Shown piece after piece: positions 14,411 to 23,978 of a DNA stretch of 38,921 nt (within the stretch, counting starts at the first letter, position 1; every line of letters starts with the position of its first letter). A program made the position numbers and the translations under genes. The DNA comes from Lachnospiraceae bacterium (GTDB taxonomy: Bacteria; Bacillota; Clostridia; Lachnospirales; Lachnospiraceae). The notes under the pieces were generated by a model that saw only the letters and a program-made list of their open reading frames with translations, had not been told where the DNA came from and searched no databases. Location of the stretch: positions 1 through 38,921 of the forward strand of contig JAAWJI010000039.1 of the NCBI GenBank assembly GCA_022796795.1. Reading direction: 5' to 3'.

Positions 14411-16741
14411 ATGGCAGAATTACAGAAGCGCACTCATGAAACCATAGAGGAGGTCCGGAAGCATGGAAGGGAGGAGATCCTGACGGATGATGCCAATGTG
14501 AAGGCCATGGAGGACTTCACCAGTCCGGATGAGCTGTATCAGGAGCTCATTGCCAGCGTGCTGAAATACCATCCCTCCACGGATATTTCTTTGATTGAAA
14601 AAGCCTACCGCATTGCATCGGAGGCTCATAACGGGCAGAAGCGCAAATCGGGGGAACCTTATATTATTCACCCCATCTGCGTGGGCATTATCCTGGCGGA
14701 TTTGGAGCTGGATAAAGAATCCATTGTGGCGGGCTTACTCCATGACGCCGTGGAAGATACGGTTATGACCACGGAGGAGATTGCCAGGGAGTTCAGCGAT
14801 GAGGTGGCGCTTCTGGTGGACGGCGTGACAAAGCTGGGCCAGCTGTCCTATTCTAAGGACAAGATCGAGATTCAGGCGGAGAATCTGCGGAAGATGTTTC
14901 TGGCTATGGCCAAGGATATCCGGGTGATTCTGATTAAGCTTGCGGACCGTCTGCATAATATGCGGACCTTGAAATACATGAAGCCGGAGAAGCAAAAGGA
15001 GAAGGCCCGGGAGACCATGGATATCTATGCTCCCATTGCCCAAAGGCTTGGTATTTCCAAGGTGAAAAATGAGCTGGATGACTTGTCTCTCAAGTATCTG
15101 GAGCCTGAGGTTTATTATTACCTGAAGGAGCAGATTGCAGATACCAGGAGCGCCCGGGAGAATTTTGTGCAGGGAATCGTGGACGAGGTGCGCAGGCACA
15201 TTGTAAATGCCAGTATCGAGGGCCAGGTGGACGGCCGGGTAAAGCATTTCTTCAGCATTTATAAAAAGATGGTAAATCAGGACAAAACGCTGGATCAGAT
15301 TTACGATCTCTTTGCCGTACGCATTATTGTGGAATCTGTCAAGGATTGCTACGCAGCTTTGGGCGTGATTCACGAAATGTATAAGCCTATCCCCGGGCGT
15401 TTCAAAGATTACATTGCCATGCCCAAACCTAACATGTATCAGTCTTTGCATACCACCCTGATCGGGCCCAACGGCCAGCCCTTTGAGATCCAGATCCGGA
15501 CCTATGAGATGCACCGGATCGCAGAATATGGTATTGCCGCACACTGGAAATACAAGGAAGGCGGCGACGGCAAGAAGTCTGTGGGCAAGCAGGAGGAGGA
15601 GAAGATGAGCTGGCTGCGCCAGATCCTGGAGTGGCAGCGGGATATGTCCGACAACAAGGAATTTCTCAATCTTCTAAAAAGCGACCTGGATCTTTTTTCT
15701 GAGAGCGTGTACTGCTTTACGCCCTCCGGGGATGTGAAGAACCTGCCCAACGGCTCCACGCCCATTGATTTTGCCTACAGCGTGCACAGCGCTGTGGGAA
15801 ACCGCATGATTGGAGCCCGGGTCAACGGCAAGCTTGTGACCATTGATTACAAGATTCAAAACGGCGACCGCATCGAGGTATTGACTTCCCAGAATTCTAA
15901 GGGTCCCAGCCGGGACTGGCTCAATGTGGTGAAGAGCACCCAGGCCAAGAATAAAATCAACCAGTGGTTCCGTCATGAATTCAAGGATGAAAACATACAG
16001 AGAGGCAAAGAGCTGCTGGCTCAATATAGCCGGGTTAAGGGTATTACCCTGAGTGATATTATGAAGCCGGAGTTTCAGGAGGCGGTACTGCGCAAATACG
16101 GCTTCCGGGACTGGGAATCCGTGCTGGCAGCCGTGGGTCATGGAGGCCTGAAGGAAGGCCAGGTCATCAACAAGATGAACGAGGAGTATGAAAAGCTCCA
16201 CAGAAAGGCCGTGACGGACGAGAAGGTTATGGAGGCTGTCTCAGAGACCCGAGACAATAAGCTGCATCTGGCCAAATCCAAAAGCGGCATTGTGGTCAAG
16301 GGCATTACCGATGTATCCGTACGCTTCTCCAAGTGCTGCAGCCCGGTGCCGGGCGATGAGATTGTGGGCTTTGTCACGAGAGGCCGGGGCGTGTCCATAC
16401 ACCGGACGGACTGCGTGAATATCATAAACTTGACAGGGATGGACCGACAGCGGCTGATTGACGCGGAGTGGCAGGATGCCAGCCTTACAGAGGCTTCCGG
16501 GCGCTATACCACAGAGATCAGAATATTTGCCAATGACCGTACCGGGCTTCTGGTGGATATCTCCAAGATTTTCACAGAGCGGCAGATCAATATGTCGGGG
16601 ATTAATGTGCGCACCAGCAAGCAGGGGACGGCTACGATTTCCATTGCCTTTGAGATTGGGGGTAAGGAGGAGCTGCAGCGGATCGTGGAAAAGCTCAGAC
16701 AGGTGGAGAGTGTGTTGGATATTGAACGTTCCACAGGTTGA
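14411..16741 (+). CDS. rel: Bifunctional (p)ppGpp synthetase/hydrolase
   Basis: Makes and degrades the stringent-response alarmones. The HD hydrolase domain carries H73, H87 and HDAVEDT (111-117). The synthetase domain contains GRFKDYIAMPKPNMYQSLHT, with RFKD at 330-333, the signature of bifunctional Rel rather than monofunctional RelA. A TGS domain (FTPSGDVKNLPNGSTPIDFA, about 435-455) and a C-terminal ACT domain (from about 695) follow. The 776 residues are full length, and both catalytic sites look intact. It is cotranscribed with apt and ends at a strong terminator (16811-16855). Confidence 0.96.
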   Translation: MAELQKRTHETIEEVRKHGREEILTDDANVKAMEDFTSPDELYQELIASVLKYHPSTDISLIEKAYRIASEAHNGQKRKSGEPYIIHPICVGIILADLELDKESIVAGLLHDAVEDTVMTTEEIAREFSDEVALLVDGVTKLGQLSYSKDKIEIQAENLRKMFLAMAKDIRVILIKLADRLHNMRTLKYMKPEKQKEKARETMDIYAPIAQRLGISKVKNELDDLSLKYLEPEVYYYLKEQIADTRSARENFVQGIVDEVRRHIVNASIEGQVDGRVKHFFSIYKKMVNQDKTLDQIYDLFAVRIIVESVKDCYAALGVIHEMYKPIPGRFKDYIAMPKPNMYQSLHTTLIGPNGQPFEIQIRTYEMHRIAEYGIAAHWKYKEGGDGKKSVGKQEEEKMSWLRQILEWQRDMSDNKEFLNLLKSDLDLFSESVYCFTPSGDVKNLPNGSTPIDFAYSVHSAVGNRMIGARVNGKLVTIDYKIQNGDRIEVLTSQNSKGPSRDWLNVVKSTQAKNKINQWFRHEFKDENIQRGKELLAQYSRVKGITLSDIMKPEFQEAVLRKYGFRDWESVLAAVGHGGLKEGQVINKMNEEYEKLHRKAVTDEKVMEAVSETRDNKLHLAKSKSGIVVKGITDVSVRFSKCCSPVPGDEIVGFVTRGRGVSIHRTDCVNIINLTGMDRQRLIDAEWQDASLTEASGRYTTEIRIFANDRTGLLVDISKIFTERQINMSGINVRTSKQGTATISIAFEIGGKEELQRIVEKLRQVESVLDIERSTG

Positions 16742-16810
16742 GGCGTGAAGGTACGCGGAGGGAATTTTAAATGGATTTACCAGGGTTCCTGGGAACAGGA
16801 GCCAGGCAGA

Positions 16811-16855
16811 AGGGCAGGGATTGCGGCTGATCAAGCCGCCCTCTTGCCCTTTTTT
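16811..16855 (+). terminator. Strong intrinsic terminator of apt-rel
   Basis: AGGGCA (16811-16816) pairs with TGCCCT (16845-16850), and an inner stem GCGGCT-GATCA-AGCCGC tops it. A run of six T follows. It sits upstream of ATG 16895 and shows that the longer folC frame starting at 16745 is not the real gene start. Confidence 0.88.
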
Positions 16856-16894
16856 GCGGTTTGTGATAGGATAACCAGGGAGGGAAAACGTGCG

Positions 16895-18178
<1,284 letters not shown>

Positions 18179-18208
18179 AGGGACGAATAAACAGGACAGG
18201 AGCATGAC

Positions 18209-19339
18209 ATGAAGGATTTACAGGAATTGCGGAAGGACATTGACCAGCTGGACCGGCAGATGGTGGAGCTTTTTGAGCAGCGCATGGAGGTGTGCCGTCA
18301 GGTGGCGGAATATAAGATCCAGTCCGCCACGAAGGTGCTGGACCGAAAAAGAGAGCTGGAGAAGCTGGAGGCTGTGGGGGCTTTGGCCCACAATGAATTT
18401 AACCGGCACGGGATTAGGGAGCTGTTTCAGCAGGTTATGGCCATGAGCCGCAAGCTGCAGTATCAGCTTTTGGAAAGCTATGGAGCCAGAGGCCGCTTTC
18501 CCTTTGTCATGGTGGATCAGATTGAGCGGGAACATGTGCGGGTGGTCTATCAGGGGGAAGAGGGAGCTTATACGCAGCAGGCCATGCTGGAATATTTCGG
18601 GGAGCATGTGAGCAGCTTCCATGTGGAGCAATGGCGGGACGCCATGGTAGCTATTGCGGAAGGCATGGCAGACTATGCGGTGCTGCCCATTGAGAATTCC
18701 ACGGCAGGGATTGTCAGCGACATCTATGACCTTTTGGTAGAGTTTGACAATTATATAGTGGCGGAGAAGATTATTCCCATCCACCATGCCCTTCTGGGTT
18801 TGCCGGGCGCCCAGATATCGGATATTCAAACCGTGTACTCCCATCCCCAGGGCTTGATGCAGTGCAGCCGTTTCCTGGAGGAACATCGGGGGTGGCAGCA
18901 GGTGAGTATGCTGAATACAGCCATGGCTGCGCGCAAGGTTCTGGAGGATCAGGACAAGAGCCAGGCGGCCATTGCCAGCATGGCTGCGGCAAAGGCTTTT
19001 GGATTAAAGGTGCTGAAAGAGCATGTGAACCACAGCGACACCAATTCCACCCGTTTCATTGTAGCTACCAATCAGAAGATGTATGCCAGGGATGCAGGGA
19101 AGGTGAGTATTTGTTTTGAGGTGCCCCATGAGAGTGGAAGCCTGTACAATGTGTTGTCCCACTTTATTTATAACGGACTGAACATGTGCCGGATCGAGTC
19201 ACGGCCCATTCCGGATCGTAACTGGGAGTACCATTTCTTTGTGGACTTTGATGGAAATTTAAATGACAGCGCGGTGAAAAATGCTTTGCGGGGGATTCAG
19301 GAGGAGGCCCTGAATCTGAAAATACTGGGAAATTATTGA
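18209..19339 (+). CDS. pheA: Bifunctional chorismate mutase / prephenate dehydratase
   Basis: Converts chorismate to prephenate and on to phenylpyruvate in phenylalanine synthesis. An AroQ-type chorismate mutase occupies about residues 1-90 (LRKDIDQLDRQMVELFEQR). The dehydratase domain starts with YQGEEGAYTQQA and holds ENSTAGIV and the catalytic NSTRF. A C-terminal ACT domain carries the phenylalanine-binding ESRP motif (CRIESRPIP), so feedback inhibition is expected. Its 376 residues are full length. AGGAGC precedes ATG 18209. The degV gene follows after 11 bases. Confidence 0.95.
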   Translation: MKDLQELRKDIDQLDRQMVELFEQRMEVCRQVAEYKIQSATKVLDRKRELEKLEAVGALAHNEFNRHGIRELFQQVMAMSRKLQYQLLESYGARGRFPFVMVDQIEREHVRVVYQGEEGAYTQQAMLEYFGEHVSSFHVEQWRDAMVAIAEGMADYAVLPIENSTAGIVSDIYDLLVEFDNYIVAEKIIPIHHALLGLPGAQISDIQTVYSHPQGLMQCSRFLEEHRGWQQVSMLNTAMAARKVLEDQDKSQAAIASMAAAKAFGLKVLKEHVNHSDTNSTRFIVATNQKMYARDAGKVSICFEVPHESGSLYNVLSHFIYNGLNMCRIESRPIPDRNWEYHFFVDFDGNLNDSAVKNALRGIQEEALNLKILGNY

Positions 19340-19350
19340 GGAGGAGAAGT

Positions 19351-20214
19351 ATGAAACCCTATATTATAACCACAGATACCACAGCGGATCTGCCAAAGGA
19401 ATACCTGGAGGAGCACGGAATCGGAGTCATGTCCCTGAATTATATTATAGAGGGAACCACCTATGACTGGGAGCACCCGCTTCCCGTGGAGGAGTTTTAC
19501 GCAAAAATGCGGGGCGGTTCCATGCCCACCACCTCCCAGGTAAATCCGGAGACTGCCAAGGAGATTTTTTCCGGATTTCTGGCAGAGGGCGTGGATGTTC
19601 TGCACATTGCATTTTCCTCTGCTCTAAGCGGCAGCTACAACAGCGCCCGCATTGCGGCAGAGGAGCTGAAAGAGGAGCAGCCAAAGAACCAGGTCGTGGT
19701 GGTGGATTCCCTGTGCGCCTCTCTGGGAGAGGGACTTTTGGTGCACAAAGCCGTAAAGATGAAAGAAGCCGGGAAGAGCCTGGAGGAGACGGCTGCCTGG
19801 GTAGAGCAGCATAAGCTTGAGATCTGCCACAATTTTACCGTGGATGATCTCTTCCACCTGCACCGGGGAGGCCGGGTGTCCAAGGCCACGGCAATTTTGG
19901 GCACCATGATCAACATTAAGCCAGTGCTTCATGTGGACGATCAGGGCCGGCTTATTAACATTGACAAGGTACGGGGACGGCGCAAATCCCTCAACGCCCT
20001 GGTAGACCGGATGGAGCAGCAGGTCAGGGGTTTTGAGAATGACACGGTGTTTATCAGCCACGGGGACTGCCTGGAGGAGGCCCAGTATGTGGCGGAGCAG
20101 GTGAAGAAGCGCTTTGGCATTACGGAGATTCTCATCAACCATGTGGGGCCCACCATCGGGGCCCATTCCGGGCCCGGAACCATGGCTCTGTTCTTTATGG
20201 GGCAGCCCAGGTAA
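19351..20214 (+). CDS. DegV family fatty-acid-binding protein
   Basis: DegV proteins bind fatty acids and act as FakB-type partners of fatty-acid kinase in Firmicutes. The start is ATG 19351, right after GAGGAGGAG; the frame is open from TTG 19336, but that codon overlaps the binding site. The N-terminal IITTDTTADLP and the fatty-acid pocket segments TSQVNP and FSSALSGSYNSA are typical, as are HRGGRVSKATA and the C-terminal VGPTIGAHSGPGTMALFF. Its 287 residues are normal. It seems to be the last gene of the folC-pheA run. Confidence 0.9.
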   Translation: MKPYIITTDTTADLPKEYLEEHGIGVMSLNYIIEGTTYDWEHPLPVEEFYAKMRGGSMPTTSQVNPETAKEIFSGFLAEGVDVLHIAFSSALSGSYNSARIAAEELKEEQPKNQVVVVDSLCASLGEGLLVHKAVKMKEAGKSLEETAAWVEQHKLEICHNFTVDDLFHLHRGGRVSKATAILGTMINIKPVLHVDDQGRLINIDKVRGRRKSLNALVDRMEQQVRGFENDTVFISHGDCLEEAQYVAEQVKKRFGITEILINHVGPTIGAHSGPGTMALFFMGQPR

Positions 20215-20220
20215 AGGGGT

Positions 20221-20337
20221 TGCCCTATCAGACATATCCAATACAGCCCGCGCATAGAATTAGGCAAGAATTTGTGTGAGACCGCGGGAAGCGCCGGAAT
20301 ACAGCCTTGATCTGCATGCCAATACGGCTGTAGGGCA
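20221..20337 (+). other. Structured intergenic element with three-way-junction potential
   Basis: TGCCCTA (20221-20227) complements TAGGGCA (20331-20337). Inside are CCCGCG/CGCGGG (20247-20252 with 20283-20288) and TACAGCC/GGCTGTA (20300-20306 with 20326-20332, sharing two bases with the outer stem). AATACAGCC or AATACGGC occurs three times. The segment fills the gap between degV and the YkvI-type gene, and no coding sense is apparent. It could be a leader RNA, a small RNA or an intergenic repeat copy. Confidence 0.4.
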
Positions 20338-20384
20338 GGGAAGGTGTGCCGTAAGGGCGCCAGAGCAGCGGCCATGTGAGGGAT

Positions 20385-21533
20385 ATGAAGGGACAAAAAA
20401 GAGAGGAACAAAGAAGGATCCGCAAGGGGAGCGGGGCTGTGCTGGCATTTTTTATCGGCTCCGGCTTTGCCAGCGGGCAGGAGATCCTGCAGTTTTTCGG
20501 AGCATATGGGACAGGGAAAGGAGCCCTTGGGCTGTGCCTTTCCCTGTTTTTTGTGTATCTGTGTGTATACAGGATCCTGCTGGATGGGGGAAAGAGGCAG
20601 AACATGAGGGCGTCGGAGCTATTGAACTGGTATTGCGGTCCCTATCTGGGAGCTCTTCTGGAGTGGCTCACCCCTTTTTTCCTGTTTTTATGCTACAGCG
20701 TTATGCTGGCCGGAAGCGGGGCTCTGCTGGGGGAATATCTGGGGCTTCAGGTACAGACCGGCCGGCTTTTGATGCTGGCCTTATCTCTGGGCACCGTGCT
20801 TTTGGGACTGAACCGGCTTACGGAGATTATTGGACGAATAGGGCCGGTGATTGTGGCCTTGGTGTTTGGATTAGGCTTGGCCTGTGTGCTCCGGCAGGGA
20901 GGGATGCACCTGGGTTCTGCCTCTGAGGCGCGGCAGGCCGGAATTTTACCTACAGCCGAAAGCTGGATTCTGTCCGCCTTTTTGTACGCCGGCTTTACGG
21001 TGCTGACAGCCCTGCCCTTTCTGACAGGATTGGGCAAAAGCCTGTCCTCTGAGAAGGAGCGAAGCCGCTGCGCGTTTTATGGCTGCGGAATCTATTGGGC
21101 GGGAGCCATGCTTTTGCTCCTGGGTCTTCTGGCTTCCCTTGAGGAGATTGGAGGAAAGGGCGTTCCCACCGTATATCTGGCGGAGCAGCTTGTGCCAGGG
21201 GCAGGGCTTGTCTTTGCGGCGGTTATGTTTGCGGGAATTTATACCACGGCAGTGCCTATGCTGTGGTCTGTGGGCAGCAGGCTGGCTTCGGAGGAACATA
21301 GGGGTCGGTTTTCTCTGGCCTGCATGGCTGTGGCGGGAGGCGCTTTCCTCTGGAGCCGCATGGATTTCTCTTTTCTGGTGGGGACGGTTTATCCTTATAT
21401 TGGGTATTTTGGACTGGCGATTGTGGTTTGTATTTTGAGGAAAGGGATCCATACCAGAAGCAAACGGGGAATTAGTGCTGGGAAAGTCTTTACCGGAGGC
21501 TTCTCCCAGTGGCCTCCTCATACATGGCGATGA
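20385..21533 (+). CDS. YkvI-type membrane protein (APC/LeuT-like fold)
   Basis: A polytopic membrane protein of about 382 residues resembling the Bacillus YkvI family of uncharacterised carriers. Around ten hydrophobic segments are visible. The first contains the unwound-helix-like GSGFASGQEILQFFGAYG, which fits a LeuT-type substrate site. ATG 20385 was chosen; GTG 20376 is an alternative, and the ribosome binding site is weak. The last 25 or so residues (after CILRKG) are polar and run 44 bases into the 3' end of the opposite-strand UroD gene, so the original stop may have been lost. The substrate is unknown. Confidence 0.75.
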   Translation: MKGQKREEQRRIRKGSGAVLAFFIGSGFASGQEILQFFGAYGTGKGALGLCLSLFFVYLCVYRILLDGGKRQNMRASELLNWYCGPYLGALLEWLTPFFLFLCYSVMLAGSGALLGEYLGLQVQTGRLLMLALSLGTVLLGLNRLTEIIGRIGPVIVALVFGLGLACVLRQGGMHLGSASEARQAGILPTAESWILSAFLYAGFTVLTALPFLTGLGKSLSSEKERSRCAFYGCGIYWAGAMLLLLGLLASLEEIGGKGVPTVYLAEQLVPGAGLVFAAVMFAGIYTTAVPMLWSVGSRLASEEHRGRFSLACMAVAGGAFLWSRMDFSFLVGTVYPYIGYFGLAIVVCILRKGIHTRSKRGISAGKVFTGGFSQWPPHTWR

Positions 21534-22761
21534 GATTTTCCGGCGGCACATTGGCCACGATATTGTGGATGGTGTTGAAGACGAATCCGCCGTTCTTTCC
21601 CAGAATATCAATTCGTTCCCGCACCTGTCTGCGCACCTCTTCCGGCGTGCCAAAGGGCAGGGTATTCTGGGTATCCACACCGCCGCCCCAGAAGGTGAAT
21701 TTGTCCCCATATTTTTCTTTAATCTTTTTGGCGTCCATGCCCCTGGCGGAAAGCTGCAAAGGATTTAAGCAGTCCAGGCCCATTTCTGCAAAATCGTCCA
21801 GAAAATCGTAGACAGCGCCGCAGGTGTGGTAAAAGGTTTTCCAGCCAGTGTGGGTGTGGACCCAGTCGTTGATCTCCTTGTAGAAGGGCTTGTACAGCTC
21901 CCGGAAGGTGGACAGGCTCATCATGCCGGAGAGCTGGTTTCCAAAATCAGTTCCGGAGATCCAGACCACCTGGATGCGCTCGCCCACAGCCTGCCGGTAG
22001 ATTTCCAGATTCTTCAGCATAATATCCGTCTGATAGCGGAATACGGCCTTGATGTAATCCGGGTACATGGAATGCGCCATAAGCCAGTCATCCACCCGGC
22101 GGATTCCTCTGGGATGCTTGACAGCCGGGCCGGGAACCACTGCAGCGTCTCCCAGACCGCCGCCGCCGATCATGCCCACGATGCCGTAATCCGTGTTTTC
22201 ATAGAGCTCTATGGATTTTTTCTCCCAGTAGCGGGCCTCCTGGTCGGATACCACGGAGAAATCCTCCTTAAAATCCTCCACAGGAGTCAGGTCTTCCTCG
22301 TCCAGATCCCAGTCAAAGTGATCCTGGGGCACGCTGTCAAAGAAGGAGCCTCCTTTGGGAATGACTGCAGAATACTCTGCGGTCCGGTCCCCCTGGGGAT
22401 AGACATAAATCTTGCCGGATTCGTCTGTATCATAGGTAAAGCCGCCGCCCATCCAGACAGGCGTGCCGTCGTCCATCTGCCATTCTTTCCAGTGATCATT
22501 CTGATAGCCGAAGAAGTTTGAAGTGTTATACAGACCTACCACGTCCACGCCTAACAAGTCCAGGAGATCCTGCTCTACCTGGCCTAAAAGCTGGGCTGGC
22601 TCTATGATTTTCAGACGGTGATCCTCCAGATGAAGAGCCCGGCGCAGCTGATAGAGAGAGCTGGCATTGATTCCGGTCTGTCCAGTAGCCCCCAGATCCA
22701 GGGGAAGACGGTCGGGAGTCTGATGATTTAAGGTTGCGATTAATCGTTCTCGGGATGTCAT
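21490..22761 (-). CDS. UroD-superfamily methyltransferase-like protein
   Basis: A TIM-barrel protein of the uroporphyrinogen decarboxylase superfamily, 423 residues from the start that AAAAGGAGG sets at 22761. It opens with MTSRERLIATLNHQTPDRLP, the family N-terminus. The zinc-type motif YHTCGAVYDFLDDF, in which His-x-Cys is expected to bind the metal, and LQLSARGMD point to a corrinoid-dependent methyltransferase or demethylase rather than heme synthesis. No corrinoid protein gene is in the window. It is divergent from an AraC regulator, with an MFS carrier beyond, suggesting uptake and demethylation of a methylated compound. The substrate is unknown. Its 3' end overlaps the YkvI gene. Confidence 0.85.
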   Translation of the reverse strand: MTSRERLIATLNHQTPDRLPLDLGATGQTGINASSLYQLRRALHLEDHRLKIIEPAQLLGQVEQDLLDLLGVDVVGLYNTSNFFGYQNDHWKEWQMDDGTPVWMGGGFTYDTDESGKIYVYPQGDRTAEYSAVIPKGGSFFDSVPQDHFDWDLDEEDLTPVEDFKEDFSVVSDQEARYWEKKSIELYENTDYGIVGMIGGGGLGDAAVVPGPAVKHPRGIRRVDDWLMAHSMYPDYIKAVFRYQTDIMLKNLEIYRQAVGERIQVVWISGTDFGNQLSGMMSLSTFRELYKPFYKEINDWVHTHTGWKTFYHTCGAVYDFLDDFAEMGLDCLNPLQLSARGMDAKKIKEKYGDKFTFWGGGVDTQNTLPFGTPEEVRRQVRERIDILGKNGGFVFNTIHNIVANVPPENLIAMYEEATGRSLR

Positions 22762-22806
22762 AGAAAGGTCCTCCTTTTTATGCATGTTTTACAGCTTGTT
22801 GCCTTT

Positions 22807-22834
22807 ATTATAGTGTTTTCCAGTGAAATGTCAT
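22807..22834 (-). promoter_or_regulatory. Promoter of the UroD-type gene
   Basis: On the minus strand, ATGACA (complement of 22829-22834) and TATAAT (complement of 22807-22812) are 16 bases apart. The predicted start is about 40 nt before the ATG at 22761. Confidence 0.55.
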
Positions 22835-22888
22835 TGCCTAAACTTGCGGGATCATTGCAAAAAATTGCCCTGTTCTGAAGGAAGGGGA

Positions 22889-22918
22889 TTGGCATACAAA
22901 GACCCTGTGGTGTAGAAT
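22889..22918 (+). promoter_or_regulatory. Promoter of the AraC-type regulator
   Basis: TTGGCA (22889-22894) and TAGAAT (22913-22918) are 18 bases apart. Transcription from about 22925 would place the whole 32-bp repeat array in the 5' untranslated region of the regulator mRNA. Confidence 0.5.
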
Positions 22919-22941
22919 AAAATTGTCAGGGAAACGGGAAA

Positions 22942-23110
22942 TGAAGGATGGGGGAAAAGGAAAACAGAGGGAATGAAGGATGGAGGAAGAGGAAAACAGA
23001 GGGAATAAAGGATGGAGGAAGAGGAAAACAGAGGGAATAAAGGATGGAGGAAGAGGAAAACAGAGGAAATGAAGGATGAAGGAAGAGGAAAAAAGGGGGA
23101 ATGAAGGATG
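22942..23110. repeat. Purine-rich 32-bp tandem repeat, five copies plus a partial
   Basis: Units begin at 22942, 22974, 23006, 23038, 23070 and 23102 (partial), with an exact 32-base period and few substitutions. The + strand is almost all A and G. Every unit contains the run AAGGATG, preceded by GAGGGAAT-type purines, so each offers a ribosome-binding-like stretch and an ATG. The final AAGGATG is the start of the AraC-type gene (ATG 23108). Units differ mainly in copies 1 and 5. There are no spacers, so this is not CRISPR. The copy number could vary by slippage. Confidence 0.9.
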
Positions 23111-23974
23111 CTGACACAGGAATATAAGGTAAAGAAGGGGTCGGAATATTTCGTCTGGACGCCAAGCGCTCTGGCTCGGGAAACCTTTTTTTATCCTCTG
23201 GTTATCGGGCGTCATTTTTATGAGAAGGATTATTTTCTCCACCGGGAGTCCTTCGACAGTTTTTTGCTCATGCATATAAGAAAGGGGACCTGCACCGTAT
23301 GCTCGGGAGAGAGTATCTGCCAGGTGAGAGAGGGCCAGACGGTGTTGCTGGATTGCTATCAGTCCCACGCCTATTATTCAGAGACAGAGTGGGAGGCCTT
23401 GTGGGTGCATTTTGACGGTCCCATGAGCCGGAAATACTATGAGGCGGTGACAGGGGGGCGTCTTCTGGCGGCTTCCCATGAGGATCCTGCCAGGTTTCAG
23501 GCGGATTTTGGGCGGCTGTACCAGCCATTTCAGGAAGGAACCTGCATTACGGAAATTGTCATGTCCTCCCAGATTACCCAGCTGCTGACGAATCTGTCCC
23601 TGGCCCGTCAGGCGGTTCGGGAACGTCCGGCCTATTCCCAGGCGGTTGCGGAGAGTCTCACCTATATTCAGGAGCATCTGGCAGAGGAGGGACTGTCCCT
23701 GGAACGATTATCCGGCCAGGCGAATCTAAGTCTGTATTATTATTCCCGGCTCTTTAAGAGGGAGACAGGCTATACGCCCCATGAGTATATTATCCTCTCG
23801 AGACTAAACGCGGCAAAATTCCTGCTGAGAAGCTCGGGATCCTCCGTAAAGGAGATCTGTTATCGCTGCGGATTTTATAGCGAGAGTGCTTTTTGCAGCA
23901 CCTTTCGCAGGTGGGAGGGCGTGTCTCCGGGGCAGTATCGCAAAAATACAGCCTCTCTGCAAAGAAAAGAATAA
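23108..23974 (+). CDS. AraC-family transcriptional regulator
   Basis: A ligand-responsive activator of 288 residues. An N-terminal cupin-like sensing domain (about 20-165) includes the strand ESICQVREGQTVLLD. A C-terminal AraC domain has two helix-turn-helix units (LSLERLSGQANLSLYYYSRL, then SVKEICYRCGFYSESAFCST) and the ending GVSPGQYRK. ATG 23108 is provided by the last unit of a tandem repeat. An upstream frame from ATG 23012 runs in the same phase to TGA 23102-23104, four bases before this ATG. It lies between the UroD-type gene (divergent) and the MFS gene (convergent), both likely targets. Confidence 0.9.
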   Translation: MLTQEYKVKKGSEYFVWTPSALARETFFYPLVIGRHFYEKDYFLHRESFDSFLLMHIRKGTCTVCSGESICQVREGQTVLLDCYQSHAYYSETEWEALWVHFDGPMSRKYYEAVTGGRLLAASHEDPARFQADFGRLYQPFQEGTCITEIVMSSQITQLLTNLSLARQAVRERPAYSQAVAESLTYIQEHLAEEGLSLERLSGQANLSLYYYSRLFKRETGYTPHEYIILSRLNAAKFLLRSSGSSVKEICYRCGFYSESAFCSTFRRWEGVSPGQYRKNTASLQRKE

Positions 23975-23978
23975 GGGC

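Noticed and set aside
16745..16894. Longer folC start
   Set aside because: The extension contains the strong apt-rel terminator, and the family N-terminus begins at ATG 16895, which has a good ribosome binding site.
22942..23110. CRISPR array
   Set aside because: The 32-base units are directly contiguous with no unique spacers, and no cas gene is nearby.
22838..23368. Minus-strand frame encoding a Ser/Phe/Pro-rich repeat peptide
   Set aside because: It is only the reverse reading of the purine-rich 32-bp repeat plus part of the AraC gene, with no start signals. The repeat is better explained as a leader element.
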